Shown: positions 40,691-47,688 of the stretch, in pieces
How the letters are laid out: the number at the start of each line of letters is the position of its first letter
Numbering within the stretch: the first letter of the stretch is position 1
IMG/VR virus record: IMGVR_UViG_3300023174_000134
Location: 17,501 to 81,500 of that record
Strand: one strand, 5' to 3'
Source: a virus
DNA length: 64,000 nucleotides
Program-made: the position numbers and the translations under genes
Notes under the pieces: generated by a model
Seen by the model: only the letters and a program-made list of their open reading frames with translations
What the model was told of the DNA's origin: nothing
The model's database searches: none

Positions 40691-40777
40691 ATGAATAAAT
40701 TACCGCAATTAATATTTGCGATTGTTTTGATTGGTAGTTTGACTCTTATGGCTTTAGAAATTATAGTTAAAATGTAA
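40691..40777 (+). CDS. 28-aa membrane peptide
   Basis: MNKLPQLIFAIVLIGSLTLM followed by ALEIIVKM, with an excellent ribosome site TGGAGG at 40681-40686. A single membrane span. The strong ribosome site is the main reason to accept it as a gene. Confidence 0.55.
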   Translation: MNKLPQLIFAIVLIGSLTLMALEIIVKM

Positions 40778-40792
40778 AAAAAGGCGGTTAAT

Positions 40793-40866
40793 TGGTGCCC
40801 CTTGATGGAATCCAACCACCAATCCATGATTACAAATCAAGTGTTATAGCATTTAACTAAAAGGGC
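40793..40866 (-). tRNA. tRNA-Thr (anticodon UGU), CCA encoded
   Basis: On the minus strand a 74-base cloverleaf fits. Acceptor GCCCTTT pairs with AAGGGGC (one G-T), D-stem GTTA/TAAC, anticodon arm CTTGA-TTTGTAA-TCATG (one T-T mismatch) with anticodon TGT, T-stem GGTGG/CCATC with loop TTGGATT, and 3' ACCA. It would read ACA threonine codons. The T-loop has G where C56 is standard, and the anticodon stem mismatch is unusual, so activity needs testing. It is the only tRNA I found. Confidence 0.85.
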
Positions 40867-40871
40867 GATTA

Positions 40872-41138
40872 TTATACTACTTGTCCGTTTTTGTGAATAT
40901 AACGAACTGTGCCATTTTCATCCTTAAATGATACTCCTTCCCAAAAGAATTCTTTTTCCTGAAAATGCTTGATTCTTTCATCTGTAAACTCGGAAATATC
41001 AACTTTCATTTCACCAAGATACTCTTGCCAATTGTCATCAGCAGTCCTAGCAATTTCCATGGCTGTATCTTCATTTTCCGCTTCGACAACATGAACTTGG
41101 CGGAACATTCCAATAGATTCTACAATATATTTTGCCAT
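40872..41138 (-). CDS. Small acidic conserved protein
   Basis: The protein has 88 residues. AKYIVESIGMFRQVHVVEAE, NEDTAMEIARTADDNWQEYL is the pattern of small beta-alpha-beta proteins common in phages (periodic 'V-ENEDEA' motif). The end is beta-rich with VSFKDENGTVRYIHKNGQVV. It follows the 282-aa gene by three bases. Confidence 0.6.
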   Translation of the reverse strand: MAKYIVESIGMFRQVHVVEAENEDTAMEIARTADDNWQEYLGEMKVDISEFTDERIKHFQEKEFFWEGVSFKDENGTVRYIHKNGQVV

Positions 41139-41141
41139 TTT

Positions 41142-41990
41142 TTACTCTCCAAGCGAAAAATTAATCTGTTTTACAGAATCCCAGCGAAAACTACGCCAAG
41201 CTTGTGTTTCTGTGTCCCAAACTGCTAACACTTCGTCTGATTTTTTGCGAGAATTAGCAGAATTTTCAGAATTTGTCGCTTCAGGAATGAAATCTTCACT
41301 CAAAGTAGCTTGCATCACTCGTTCCGTGCCGTCTTTTTTGATAAAAGTAACACCAACTACTCGTTCACGCAACAATCCTTTCAACCATTCACGACCAATT
41401 TCATCAGCAAACGCATTTTTTGCAGGTTCGTCTTGTGCCATGAGTGTATCAAACTCTTTTTTCAATTCTTCTAGCGCTTCAACCATATCATCTTCTTCAC
41501 TTTCTTCTTCATCTTCAAATTGGTCACGCAAATTATACTCATCAATCAATTCTTCAGGTATATTTTCAACATCTTCAGCATTAGAATACTCATAGCAGTC
41601 ATCTTGACCTGCACAATTACTGCCAACGAAGCCCATGCCAGGTTCCCAATAGGTAGCAGTAACATACCATTCAGTATTTTGTGCTACGAAATCGTAAAAT
41701 ATCGTTGGCGGTGCCCATGCTGTATCAAAATTTAGTGTGATACAATTGTCATTGACCTTTTCCCACGAATAAATGCTTGCTTCCCACTTGGTTCCCCAAT
41801 TAGAAATGTTCCAATCGTACCAATTTTCTTCATCTTCAGCTGGTCTTGGTCTAAAAAAGGCAAATAGACCAGATTCAATGTTATTATTACTCTTATTTTC
41901 ATCAAGGAATTTCAAGTGTGCTTCTAGTTTTGCAACTTCGGCAACATCATCATTGTGAAACTCAGCATTATTAGCACACCAATTAGGCAT
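41142..41990 (-). CDS. YubB-like (DUF1281-type) protein fused to a small beta-barrel domain
   Basis: The protein has 282 residues. MPNWCANNAEF, WYDWNISNWGTKWEAS and WAPPTIFYDFVAQNTEWYVT are typical of the YubB/DUF1281 ferredoxin-like family carried on plasmids and phages. An acidic helical linker (about 160-195) follows. The C-terminal 80 residues include VGVTFIKKDGTERVMQATL and AVWDTETQAWRSFRWDSVKQ, a recurrent SH3-like phage domain. The two normally occur as separate proteins, so this looks like a fusion. Function unknown. Confidence 0.7.
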   Translation of the reverse strand: MPNWCANNAEFHNDDVAEVAKLEAHLKFLDENKSNNNIESGLFAFFRPRPAEDEENWYDWNISNWGTKWEASIYSWEKVNDNCITLNFDTAWAPPTIFYDFVAQNTEWYVTATYWEPGMGFVGSNCAGQDDCYEYSNAEDVENIPEELIDEYNLRDQFEDEEESEEDDMVEALEELKKEFDTLMAQDEPAKNAFADEIGREWLKGLLRERVVGVTFIKKDGTERVMQATLSEDFIPEATNSENSANSRKKSDEVLAVWDTETQAWRSFRWDSVKQINFSLGE

Positions 41991-42005
41991 TTTTATTTCC
42001 CTTTC

Positions 42006-42386
42006 TTAATTTTTGGCAATAGAGCCTGCATAATTTTTCATTTTGTTTATCATAACACGACCGAGCAGTCTTTTGAGGTATTCTTCAACCCATTTCCAAC
42101 TGTTTTCCGTCTTTCGTACCATGCATCCGTAGATATTTGCACCAAGTAAACCCTTAACATACACTTCAGGATCGGCAAAAATTGCCTCAAAGTGGTCATC
42201 CAACTCAGGATTACCATCTTCGCCTTGTGTTAAAAAGACCACATGATACATATCACCAAGGCTGGTGTGGTCAATCTTCTTTCCTTTTTCAAAATCATCA
42301 CTAAAATCAAAAAAAGAAAGTCTTAAGCCATCATCTTCCCTATGTGGCAATATATAAAAGCCATCAAAGTCTTTTGCATCTGGCAT
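42006..42386 (-). CDS. Conserved protein, unknown function
   Basis: The protein has 126 residues from the ATG at 42386, preceded by a strong GGAGG seven bases upstream; the frame is open to an ATG at 42413 without a ribosome site. FDGFYILPHREDDGLRLSFF and YHVVFLTQGEDGNPELDDHF are acidic beta-rich blocks, followed by a basic helical end (LKRLLGRVMINKMKNYAG). Unrecognised. Confidence 0.6.
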   Translation of the reverse strand: MPDAKDFDGFYILPHREDDGLRLSFFDFSDDFEKGKKIDHTSLGDMYHVVFLTQGEDGNPELDDHFEAIFADPEVYVKGLLGANIYGCMVRKTENSWKWVEEYLKRLLGRVMINKMKNYAGSIAKN

Positions 42387-42415
42387 GGAAATACCTCCAA
42401 AGATAATTTCCATAC

Positions 42416-42592
42416 TTATAATACAAATTCTTGTGGGTTTCCCTGATTAACTTCAAAGATTAATTCTTTTACCACAAAGGATGCGGTATTGAAATGACCA
42501 GTTCCTTCTTCTTGTGGTTTATAATTAGATTCAATTCTTTTCTTGGCATCTTCCAGAACAGCAACATACTGCTCACGGGTAATCATTTTCAT
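42416..42592 (-). CDS. 58-aa soluble protein
   Basis: An ORF from ATG 42590-42592. MKMITREQYVAVLEDAKKRI, ESNYKPQEEGTGHFNTASFV. Helical with one His. It begins just after the 76-aa membrane gene ends and ends before the 126-aa gene. No family was recognised. Confidence 0.55.
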   Translation of the reverse strand: MKMITREQYVAVLEDAKKRIESNYKPQEEGTGHFNTASFVVKELIFEVNQGNPQEFVL

Positions 42593-42593
42593 T

Positions 42594-42824
42594 TTATATC
42601 CTATAAATTAAACCAAACACATAAATGGCCAAGAGGCCAAAGTTTACAGCAATCATGGCTTTTTCTTTAATCAGAAAACCCCATATCAAAAACAATAGGG
42701 CGCCAGTATTCAACAACCAGATATTCAATGGGTCAATCATCAATGCTGTTGCTAATGCACCACCTAGTGTTACAAAGGTGGCGACCCATTTCAATATATT
42801 TACTTTACTCAATTTTTTCCACAC
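42594..42824 (-). CDS. Three-span membrane protein
   Basis: The protein has 76 residues with three hydrophobic segments (about 11-30 WVATFVTLGGALATALMIDP, 33-50 WLLNTGALLFLIWGFLI, 53-74 AMIAVNFGLLAIYVFGLIYR). I recognise it as a small family in T4-like phages, loosely resembling half a PQ-loop protein. Function unknown. Overlaps the next gene upstream by 20 bases. Confidence 0.65.
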   Translation of the reverse strand: MWKKLSKVNILKWVATFVTLGGALATALMIDPLNIWLLNTGALLFLIWGFLIKEKAMIAVNFGLLAIYVFGLIYRI

Positions 42825-42993
42825 ATTCTCTAAAAGCCATCCGTGTCATTGTATCATACGGACTATAATCTAACAATATTCTATTGCGGTTCTCTTTATT
42901 GACCGCATAATGATAATACTTAATGTTATCATCTTCCTCCTCTACGGAGAGGTGATAATAAAAATGTCCATGCTCAATCGGCAGAATATACAC
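42805..42993 (-). CDS. 62-aa protein, probable GTG start
   Basis: Read from a GTG at 42993 with GAGG ten bases upstream. YILPIEHGHFYYHLSVEEED, DNIKYYHYAVNKENRNRILL. An in-frame ATG at 43122 would overlap most of the neighbouring 117-aa gene and give an unlikely N-terminus, so the GTG is preferred. Family unknown. Confidence 0.55.
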   Translation of the reverse strand: MYILPIEHGHFYYHLSVEEEDDNIKYYHYAVNKENRNRILLDYSPYDTMTRMAFRECVEKIE

Positions 42994-43327
42994 TTGAATT
43001 TTCCTCGGTATAATTTCTTTCAATGCTGGCGACCCACGCTTCATACTCCCGCTTGCGTTCATCAGCCAACCACTTCGCTTGCTTGGCCAACTCTGGATCG
43101 GTTTCTTCAATAACCCAACCATTGGTGCGAAGCTCTTCCCGACCAGAAAAGGTCTCTTTCATTTTATCCATGGCATCATGGATTTTATCAATGTTAGAGA
43201 TTAACCAATCACGGTTATTCCAATCTTCCTCGGTACCAAAACCACGAGGGCGATACCCATAAAAGTCTTTATGAAAATCGCTATAGTAGCCTTGTAATTC
43301 ATCAACGGAATATTTGGAATACATCAT
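42974..43327 (-). CDS. Small conserved phage protein
   Basis: The protein has 117 residues. DELQGYYSDFHKDFYGYRPR and EDWNNRDWLISNIDKIHDAM recur in small proteins of several phages. The C-terminal half is a charged helix. Unknown function. It overlaps the 62-aa gene by 20 bases and the 62-aa conserved gene upstream by four. Confidence 0.65.
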   Translation of the reverse strand: MMYSKYSVDELQGYYSDFHKDFYGYRPRGFGTEEDWNNRDWLISNIDKIHDAMDKMKETFSGREELRTNGWVIEETDPELAKQAKWLADERKREYEAWVASIERNYTEENSSVYSAD

Positions 43328-43512
43328 ACAGTTTCCTTTATCGGTGCAAAAAATTCACGACCCATGGCCATGAAGGTACGAAATGCCGTGGCTTCTTGGT
43401 AACTTAAATCATCAAAACATAAATTCATTTCCTCTAAGGTTTCTAAAAGACCTTTGATACCCCATTGGTCTTGGTACTGCCGAATAATTTGAATAGCTTG
43501 CTCGATTTGCAT
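43324..43512 (-). CDS. Small conserved phage protein
   Basis: The protein has 62 residues. QIIRQYQDQWGIKGLLETLE, EMNLCFDDLSYQEATAFRTF. Helical, soluble, unknown function; a member of a small family I have seen in other T4-like early regions. The gene follows the 93-aa gene by two bases. Confidence 0.6.
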   Translation of the reverse strand: MQIEQAIQIIRQYQDQWGIKGLLETLEEMNLCFDDLSYQEATAFRTFMAMGREFFAPIKETV

Positions 43513-43514
43513 AA

Positions 43515-43796
43515 TTACTCCGATAAATTAATTACACGGAAATCAAATTCCATAAAACTAGTCTGGTATGGCACAAACATGATTTTGCCAACACGATTCT
43601 TTTTATTGGCTTTGGTTTCAAACTTCACAAACTTATCAGCCGTGACCGTAATTTTATACGACATAAAACCAGGTTCGGTGCAATTGGTTTGCTCTACGAC
43701 ACCTTCAATGAAAGCATCATCACGACCAGCACATGGCTTGAAATCATAGGCACGAATCGTATCACCAACTTTTGCAACTTTTTCAAATTTCAACAT
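43515..43796 (-). CDS. Small beta-rich conserved protein
   Basis: The protein has 93 residues from the ATG at 43796, after GAAAAGG; the frame also opens with an ATG at 43823 that lies within the promoter start region. KVAKVGDTIRAYDFKPCAGR, DDAFIEGVVEQTNCTEPGFM and SYKITVTADKFVKF recall a small OB/SH3-like phage family. Driven by cassette D. Confidence 0.7.
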   Translation of the reverse strand: MLKFEKVAKVGDTIRAYDFKPCAGRDDAFIEGVVEQTNCTEPGFMSYKITVTADKFVKFETKANKKNRVGKIMFVPYQTSFMEFDFRVINLSE

Positions 43797-43825
43797 AATA
43801 TAACCTTTTCTCAATTTATGCATCC

Positions 43826-43900
43826 ATTATACACGAACCATGCCTAAAGTCAAGCCCACCTGTTGCATGGAAGCAACACCGCTAAGCTCTTGATTCCATT
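43826..43900 (-). promoter_or_regulatory. Early promoter cassette D (contains the stop of the HNH gene)
   Basis: Minus strand: AATGGAATCAAGAGCTTAGC (43900-43881), hairpin GTTGCTTCCATGCAAC (43877-43862), TTGACT (43853-43848), spacer identical to cassette C, TATAAT (43831-43826). The first block is translated as the last five codons MESRA plus TAG of the upstream HNH gene, showing that the cassette has replaced or supplied the end of that gene. Confidence 0.9.
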
Positions 43901-44307
43901 AGAACTTTTTCCAAGTATTTCTTTCTCTTATGCATTGGCAGGTTTTCCTCATTCAAAAAGGTCTTATACTTGTGGCAACAAGAGCATAAAGTCTGCAAGT
44001 TTTCTGGCACATTGTTAGAATTATCTCCATCTATATGGTCAACTTCTAATTGCCAGTTTGGTGCAACGATGGTAGTGGTACACGCATAACCCAAGCGACC
44101 ATCAACATTTTCACAGAAATCTTTTCTATACTGCTTATAATCCCATCCATTCATTTCATATTTACTCTTATGATGATACGAACATAATTTGTGATATCTT
44201 CCATAACCAGAGTTATCGGCATAATTATCACACCCTTTCACTTCACACTTTGGTGCCAGATTCAAAACTTCTGGCCCCCATAATGTGTTGCTAATTTCCC
44301 ATGCCAT
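43882..44307 (-). CDS. HNH endonuclease
   Basis: The protein has 141 residues. An N-terminal zinc-like segment CEVKGCDNYAD...HKLCSYHH precedes the HNH core LEVDHIDGDNSNNVPENLQT and LCSCCHKYKT. Such small HNH proteins act as homing or restriction endonucleases. Its final residues MESRA are encoded by the repeated cassette D block, so the natural C-terminus may have been truncated or extended there. Confidence 0.85.
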   Translation of the reverse strand: MAWEISNTLWGPEVLNLAPKCEVKGCDNYADNSGYGRYHKLCSYHHKSKYEMNGWDYKQYRKDFCENVDGRLGYACTTTIVAPNWQLEVDHIDGDNSNNVPENLQTLCSCCHKYKTFLNEENLPMHKRKKYLEKVLMESRA

Positions 44308-44489
44308 TACTTTTTTCCTTTCTGCGACTGCCAGTATTCCGTAAAGGTATCAAAGCACCTTTGGAACTTCGCTTCATAGACCTCTTTGAGAGAATCAATC
44401 AACTCTGGTTTATCCTTCACTAATTCTATATCTTCAAGGATAGCCCAGCATCGCAAAATTTCTTGTTCTAAATCAAACCTATCACTCAT
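44307..44489 (-). CDS. Small conserved phage protein
   Basis: The protein has 60 residues. FDLEQEILRCWAILEDIELV, KDKPELIDSLKEVYEAKFQR and CFDTFTEYW. Short helical T4-like family, function unknown. Overlaps neighbours by one (downstream) and four bases (upstream). Confidence 0.65.
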   Translation of the reverse strand: MSDRFDLEQEILRCWAILEDIELVKDKPELIDSLKEVYEAKFQRCFDTFTEYWQSQKGKK

Positions 44490-44656
44490 TTTTTATCCTT
44501 TATTTTATTAATGGCATCCATCGCATCAGGATATTCTTTCATCCACGAAACCAACTCATCGTTCTTTACCACATCTTCCAATGGATTCCTTGGTGTTGTA
44601 TTCACCACGATATTAAACTTCGCCAATTTATTCCAGTCAATTTGGTACTCTCTCAT
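44486..44656 (-). CDS. 56-aa protein
   Basis: From the ATG at 44656 (GAGGAAAAAGAGAGT upstream) the product is MREYQIDWNKLAKFNIVVNT, TPRNPLEDVVKNDELVSWMK. A longer open frame to 44761 would overlap the 112-aa gene by 71 bases and is less likely. Unrecognised. Confidence 0.55.
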   Translation of the reverse strand: MREYQIDWNKLAKFNIVVNTTPRNPLEDVVKNDELVSWMKEYPDAMDAINKIKDKK

Positions 44657-44690
44657 ACTCTCTTTTTCCTCAGGTTTTCCACGGCGCTTC

Positions 44691-45029
44691 CTAACTCCAA
44701 GTCCTATGTTTCTCGGCGACCCACTCATTACCATCATATTCTCCAATATACCAATCCACATCCTCGGGAATCTCTACCACTTTCAGAGTAGCACAGAAGC
44801 CATTCGCTTTCTCACCAAGCTTCTCTACCACCGCCACTAATGTCGGATCATTCCGTGGAATCTCACGGCAATTAAACCATTCATTATTGTCAAGGTAATA
44901 ATCGCTTGAGAGAACCGATTGCGGATGCTCCTCTTTGCGTAGGGTAATTCCTTTCCTCTCCGCATAGGCCTCAATCGCTTCATCCGACAAACTAAAACCA
45001 CCGTAGTCCGAATTAATTACTACTTTCAT
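44691..45029 (-). CDS. Conserved phage protein, unknown function
   Basis: The protein has 112 residues. KVVINSDYGGFSLSDEAIEA begins a family found in many phages and some bacteria (YGGFSLS motif). CREIPRNDPTLVAVVEKLGE and LKVVEIPEDVDWYIGEYDGN follow. A compact domain with a conserved IPEDVDWYI. No function is known. Confidence 0.75.
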   Translation of the reverse strand: MKVVINSDYGGFSLSDEAIEAYAERKGITLRKEEHPQSVLSSDYYLDNNEWFNCREIPRNDPTLVAVVEKLGEKANGFCATLKVVEIPEDVDWYIGEYDGNEWVAEKHRTWS

Positions 45030-45252
45030 AGAGTTTCCTTATTTCAATTTCAACATTCGTAGTACCATTGTAATCCTCTGATATACCATTACTCCTGAAA
45101 GTATATCTCCGTGCTTCATCTGCACAGGCATCTACAACGGACTTAATGATAGTTTCTAGTGTACCTTCAGAGCAGACATAGTAACTTCCTGCATCAAACT
45201 CTGCCTTGCCTATCTTGGCATCCGCCAATATTTTCTGTAATTTAGTATTCAT
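45013..45252 (-). CDS. Small protein, unknown function
   Basis: The protein has 79 residues. QKILADAKIGKAEFDAGSYY, VCSEGTLETIIKSVVDACAD. Soluble, mixed alpha/beta, two cysteines. Overlaps the 112-aa gene by 17 bases. Not recognised. Confidence 0.55.
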   Translation of the reverse strand: MNTKLQKILADAKIGKAEFDAGSYYVCSEGTLETIIKSVVDACADEARRYTFRSNGISEDYNGTTNVEIEIRKLYESSN

Positions 45253-45260
45253 ACTGTTCC

Positions 45261-45419
45261 TTATAATCCAAGTGCAACCGCCACAGAGGCTGCATTACCC
45301 GCTGATGCCACAATGTATAACCAACCCATATGGTTTAGTCCTTGCTCAAATGCTTCACCTGACCATTTCCACATAATAAACACAAAGGCCACTTGTAGAG
45401 ATAATAGAAAGGTTTCCAT
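45261..45419 (-). CDS. 52-aa membrane protein
   Basis: From the ATG at 45419, METFLLSLQVAFVFIMWKWS, a short loop and a second span WLYIVASAGNAASVAVALGL. The start overlaps the stop of the preceding 25-aa ORF (TAATG). Two membrane spans, no family. Confidence 0.55.
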   Translation of the reverse strand: METFLLSLQVAFVFIMWKWSGEAFEQGLNHMGWLYIVASAGNAASVAVALGL

Positions 45420-45496
45420 TAGATAGAGATACCAATGATTATGAGTATGCCACAAATAATGGTGGCAATTAACTGTTCTTTATCTGAAAAATCCAT
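45419..45496 (-). CDS. 25-aa membrane peptide
   Basis: MDFSDKEQLIATIICGILII followed by IGISI. One membrane span. GGAG lies seven bases before the ATG. Short but coupled to the next ORF by an overlapping TAATG. Confidence 0.5.
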   Translation of the reverse strand: MDFSDKEQLIATIICGILIIIGISI

Positions 45497-45766
45497 GATG
45501 CTCTCCTAATAATAAACCATTGTAACACATTATAGACAAAAACACAGGTAATTGTATAGTATAGGATACATTACCCAATCGACTTCCACGGCAAATTTCC
45601 TGGCCGCGGATTTTTTTGAAGTCTGAGAATCCAAAAGTTTTTTCGCTGGAACTAATAGAAACTCTTTGAAACAAACAGCGAAAATAAGTCATGTGGTACC
45701 CTTACTGCACTCAGCCAAATACTAAGGATCCTTACATTGGTTTTCAATTCGATTTTAGCTTTTAGC
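45497..45766 (-). other. 270-bp gap with an inverted repeat and no convincing gene
   Basis: No supported protein gene. A 9-bp inverted repeat TTTTCGCTG (45640-45648)...CAGCGAAAA (45676-45684) with a 27-base loop lies in the middle. TATAAT-like (45528-45533) and TACAAT-like (45518-45523) boxes lie upstream of the 25-aa ORF on the minus strand, without a good -35. The gap may hold a promoter, a leader or a small RNA. Confidence 0.5.
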
Positions 45767-46075
45767 TTAGAAAGTATTGAGAGAAGGACTCAGCGATGCT
45801 ATGAGCTCTCGCTCTCTACTATGAGCTGCCTTGCGACCTCTCACCACCTCTATGACCTCATACTGCACCGCTTCATCCGACCTTAGAGCCTCACAAATTG
45901 CCCAATCCTTGGACTCTTTTCTGGCTCTACTCATATGCTTCTGGACTCTCACCTTTACTGAACGGAGATAAGCCTGACCAATTGCTGCGGTGAGGCCAAT
46001 ATAGGTGTCCTCTCCTATGGTCAACTGATACAATACATGGTTACGGTCTGAGCGCTTTCTACGCATAAAAATCAT
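45767..46075 (-). CDS. Small GIY-YIG-like protein
   Basis: The protein has 102 residues. NHVLYQLTIGEDTYIGLTAA is a GIY-YIG-type start (LYQL/YIG), followed by YLRSVKVRVQKHMSRARKES with the conserved Arg and WAICEALRSDEAVQYEVIEV, then Glu in HSRERELIASL. It has the size of minimal GIY-YIG nucleases found in phages. Overlaps the upstream gene by 17 bases. A second ATG three codons in is possible. Confidence 0.65.
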   Translation of the reverse strand: MIFMRRKRSDRNHVLYQLTIGEDTYIGLTAAIGQAYLRSVKVRVQKHMSRARKESKDWAICEALRSDEAVQYEVIEVVRGRKAAHSRERELIASLSPSLNTF

Positions 46076-46262
46076 TCCTAAATTTGGTCAGCTGTTTCAT
46101 AGCCTTTGCTTCTAATTCTGACCAGTCACCAGTGGCCGCAGCCTTGCGTATATCTTTATTGACCCACTTGGTCAAACCCATACTAGCGCTTTGGTGCATG
46201 GCCGCTAGAGCGTTATTGGTGCTCATTCGGCGACCAAATTCGGTACTGATTAATTTACGCAA
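46059..46262 (-). CDS. 67-aa protein, probable TTG start
   Basis: A TTG at 46262 is seven bases after GGAG and gives MRKLISTEFGRRMSTNNALA; the first in-frame ATG with a plausible position is at 46226. The rest (LTKWVNKDIRKAAATGDWSE) is helical and basic. The start overlaps the stop of the 53-aa ORF. Start choice uncertain. Confidence 0.5.
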   Translation of the reverse strand: MRKLISTEFGRRMSTNNALAAMHQSASMGLTKWVNKDIRKAAATGDWSELEAKAMKQLTKFRNDFYA

Positions 46263-46416
46263 TTGGAAACTCCATTCTATACACTTTATAAGCCTCAATG
46301 GTTCTCAGCGGAAAAGACAGCGGTGCTTTCTCTAGCTCGGTTAGAAGCTTATTGAATGACAGCCCAAGGAATTCGCACTCCTTCTGTAGCTGTCGAATAG
46401 CCGTGGTGATTTTCAT
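46255..46416 (-). CDS. 53-aa helical protein
   Basis: MKITTAIRQLQKECEFLGLS, FNKLLTELEKAPLSFPLRTI. Its ATG overlaps the TAA of the 42-aa ORF (TAATG) and its TAA overlaps the next TTG. Soluble, unknown. Confidence 0.5.
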   Translation of the reverse strand: MKITTAIRQLQKECEFLGLSFNKLLTELEKAPLSFPLRTIEAYKVYRMEFPIA

Positions 46417-46544
46417 TAGCTAACGATATAATAGGAAACAGTAAGAGCATCTAGCCGTTGGCAAGTGCCCTCAAGGTCAATAAGGCTCGTGGTAGTGTAA
46501 TAGAGCTCACTGGTAGGTCTAAGGTAGATTTTATAGGTAACCAT
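46416..46544 (-). CDS. 42-aa protein
   Basis: MVTYKIYLRPTSELYYTTTS, LIDLEGTCQRLDALTVSYYI followed by VS. It begins just after the 97-aa basic gene. A small beta-type peptide, unrecognised; accepted because of coupled starts and stops on both sides. Confidence 0.5.
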   Translation of the reverse strand: MVTYKIYLRPTSELYYTTTSLIDLEGTCQRLDALTVSYYIVS

Positions 46545-46545
46545 A

Positions 46546-46839
46546 TTAAGCAGCCTTCAAAACGGTAACATTGGAAGGCTTCTTATTGGCCTTGACAGCT
46601 TTGATACCAACTGGATTTTTGAGAGCAGCGAGCTTTGCTTCTAACTTAGCGATACGAGCGGCCTTCTTGGCAGCACGGTCATAGGCTTTGTTTTCACGAG
46701 CAATCTTTTTAATTTCTTTTGCTTTCGCTTTCGCCACACGAGCAGCCATCAAATCAACTCGGATAGCGTCCTTCAATTCAACAATTAAGGCACGTTTATC
46801 AGCGAGGTTTAATTCATTCACAATACTAAATGTAGTCAT
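46546..46839 (-). CDS. Lys/Ala-rich basic protein
   Basis: The protein has 97 residues with a central Ala/Lys/Arg helix (MAARVAKAKAKEIKKIAREN, KAYDRAAKKAARIAKLEAKL) and a basic tail with KAVKANKKPSNV. It resembles histone-H1-like or nucleoid-binding proteins in composition, and a DNA-binding role is likely but unproven. Driven by cassette E; leader about 30 bases with AAAAGAAAAGG. Confidence 0.65.
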   Translation of the reverse strand: MTTFSIVNELNLADKRALIVELKDAIRVDLMAARVAKAKAKEIKKIARENKAYDRAAKKAARIAKLEAKLAALKNPVGIKAVKANKKPSNVTVLKAA

Positions 46840-46875
46840 AATAATTCCTTTTCTTTTATCAACTCAACAAAATCC

Positions 46876-46926
46876 ATTATACACGAACCACGGCAAAAGT
46901 CAAGCACTTTGTTGCCTAAAAACAAC
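46876..46926 (-). promoter_or_regulatory. Early promoter cassette E
   Basis: Minus strand: hairpin GTTGTTTTTAGGCAAC (46926-46911), AAAGTGC, TTGACT (46903-46898), spacer TTTGCCGTGGTTCGTG, TATAAT (46881-46876), then a leader with TTGTTGAGTTGATAAA that is also found after cassette A. The upstream gene ends at 46930 next to the hairpin. Confidence 0.9.
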
Positions 46927-46929
46927 AGG

Positions 46930-47268
46930 TTAGGCACCACACCAACTGATTGATCCATAAGACTTTTCTAGCACATTACCACGGGCGAAATTCTTAGCGG
47001 GCGCCCTCCAACTGGCGGACTTCAATATATCGCCAACCTGAAATTTATCCGACTTCAACACGATAAAAGAGTGGCTACTACGGGAAGTATCACGAATCCC
47101 ATCGGTACTGTAGCCAATGATGACCTTAATAAACTTCGAGCCCTTATCAAATTCAACCACCAACTGGCGGTCAAAGCCACTTTTTGCCCATGAAGCACCA
47201 CGGCTCATATAACATTCCTTTAGGTACTCTGCATAGGCCTGTAACGCTGAATCCATATTACTCTGCAT
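46930..47268 (-). CDS. Unknown protein ending at cassette E
   Basis: The protein has 112 residues from ATG 47268 (GGAG five bases upstream). MDSALQAYAEYLKECYMSRG, then FIKVIIGYSTDGIRDTSRSS and SASWRAPAKNFARGNVLEKS. Mixed alpha/beta with a basic centre. Unrecognised. Overlaps the 47-aa ORF by 11 bases. Confidence 0.55.
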   Translation of the reverse strand: MQSNMDSALQAYAEYLKECYMSRGASWAKSGFDRQLVVEFDKGSKFIKVIIGYSTDGIRDTSRSSHSFIVLKSDKFQVGDILKSASWRAPAKNFARGNVLEKSYGSISWCGA

Positions 47269-47401
47269 AATCACTCCAAAATTCTATGGCCTGCTCAGCC
47301 ATCTCTAATGAACAACCCAGCTTCTGCGAGATAACATCCGCATTACAGCCAGCCTCTAATAACTCTTGGACTTGATCCAAAAAATGTTTCATTCCACTCA
47401 T
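47258..47401 (-). CDS. 47-aa protein with helix-turn-helix-like pattern
   Basis: MSGMKHFLDQVQELLEAGCN, ADVISQKLGCSLEMAEQAIE, FWSDYAE. The ADVISQKLGCSLEMAEQAIE stretch looks like a small helix-turn-helix. It could be a regulator, but nothing more can be said. Start overlaps the stop of the 95-aa gene by one base. Confidence 0.55.
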   Translation of the reverse strand: MSGMKHFLDQVQELLEAGCNADVISQKLGCSLEMAEQAIEFWSDYAE

Positions 47402-47688
47402 TAATCACACAAGCTCATTGATGAGCCCAAAATTAGTTGACGTTTAACCCTATCTACACCAATGATAGTGTCACCATTACTCCAACGCAAAGCACCGTAA
47501 CCACTCTGAGCTTTGCCCATGAAGCGGGACTTTTTGAATGCCTCAATGATAGCGGTGCAAACCTCGGAGGTTAACTCACCATCATAGGCGATATCAATAG
47601 AGTCCTGCCAGGTGTCCTGATACGATTCCATACGATGTGAACCTGGCACCATGGTACGGGTCTTAACTAGAATTTTACCATTAAACAT
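47401..47688 (-). CDS. Unknown 95-aa protein
   Basis: MFNGKILVKTRTMVPGSHRM, ESYQDTWQDSIDIAYDGELT, then KSRFMGKAQSGYGALRWSNG. Beta-rich, soluble. Its ATG overlaps the TAA of the 31-aa membrane peptide. Not recognised. Confidence 0.55.
   Translation of the reverse strand: MFNGKILVKTRTMVPGSHRMESYQDTWQDSIDIAYDGELTSEVCTAIIEAFKKSRFMGKAQSGYGALRWSNGDTIIGVDRVKRQLILGSSMSLCD

Noticed and set aside
45480-45692. A 70-codon open frame on the minus strand in the 45.5 kb gap
   Set aside because: It has no ribosome site, its composition is unlike neighbours (Phe/Cys/Arg-rich start, no recognisable block) and it overlaps a coupled 25-aa membrane ORF in another frame. It is more likely chance.
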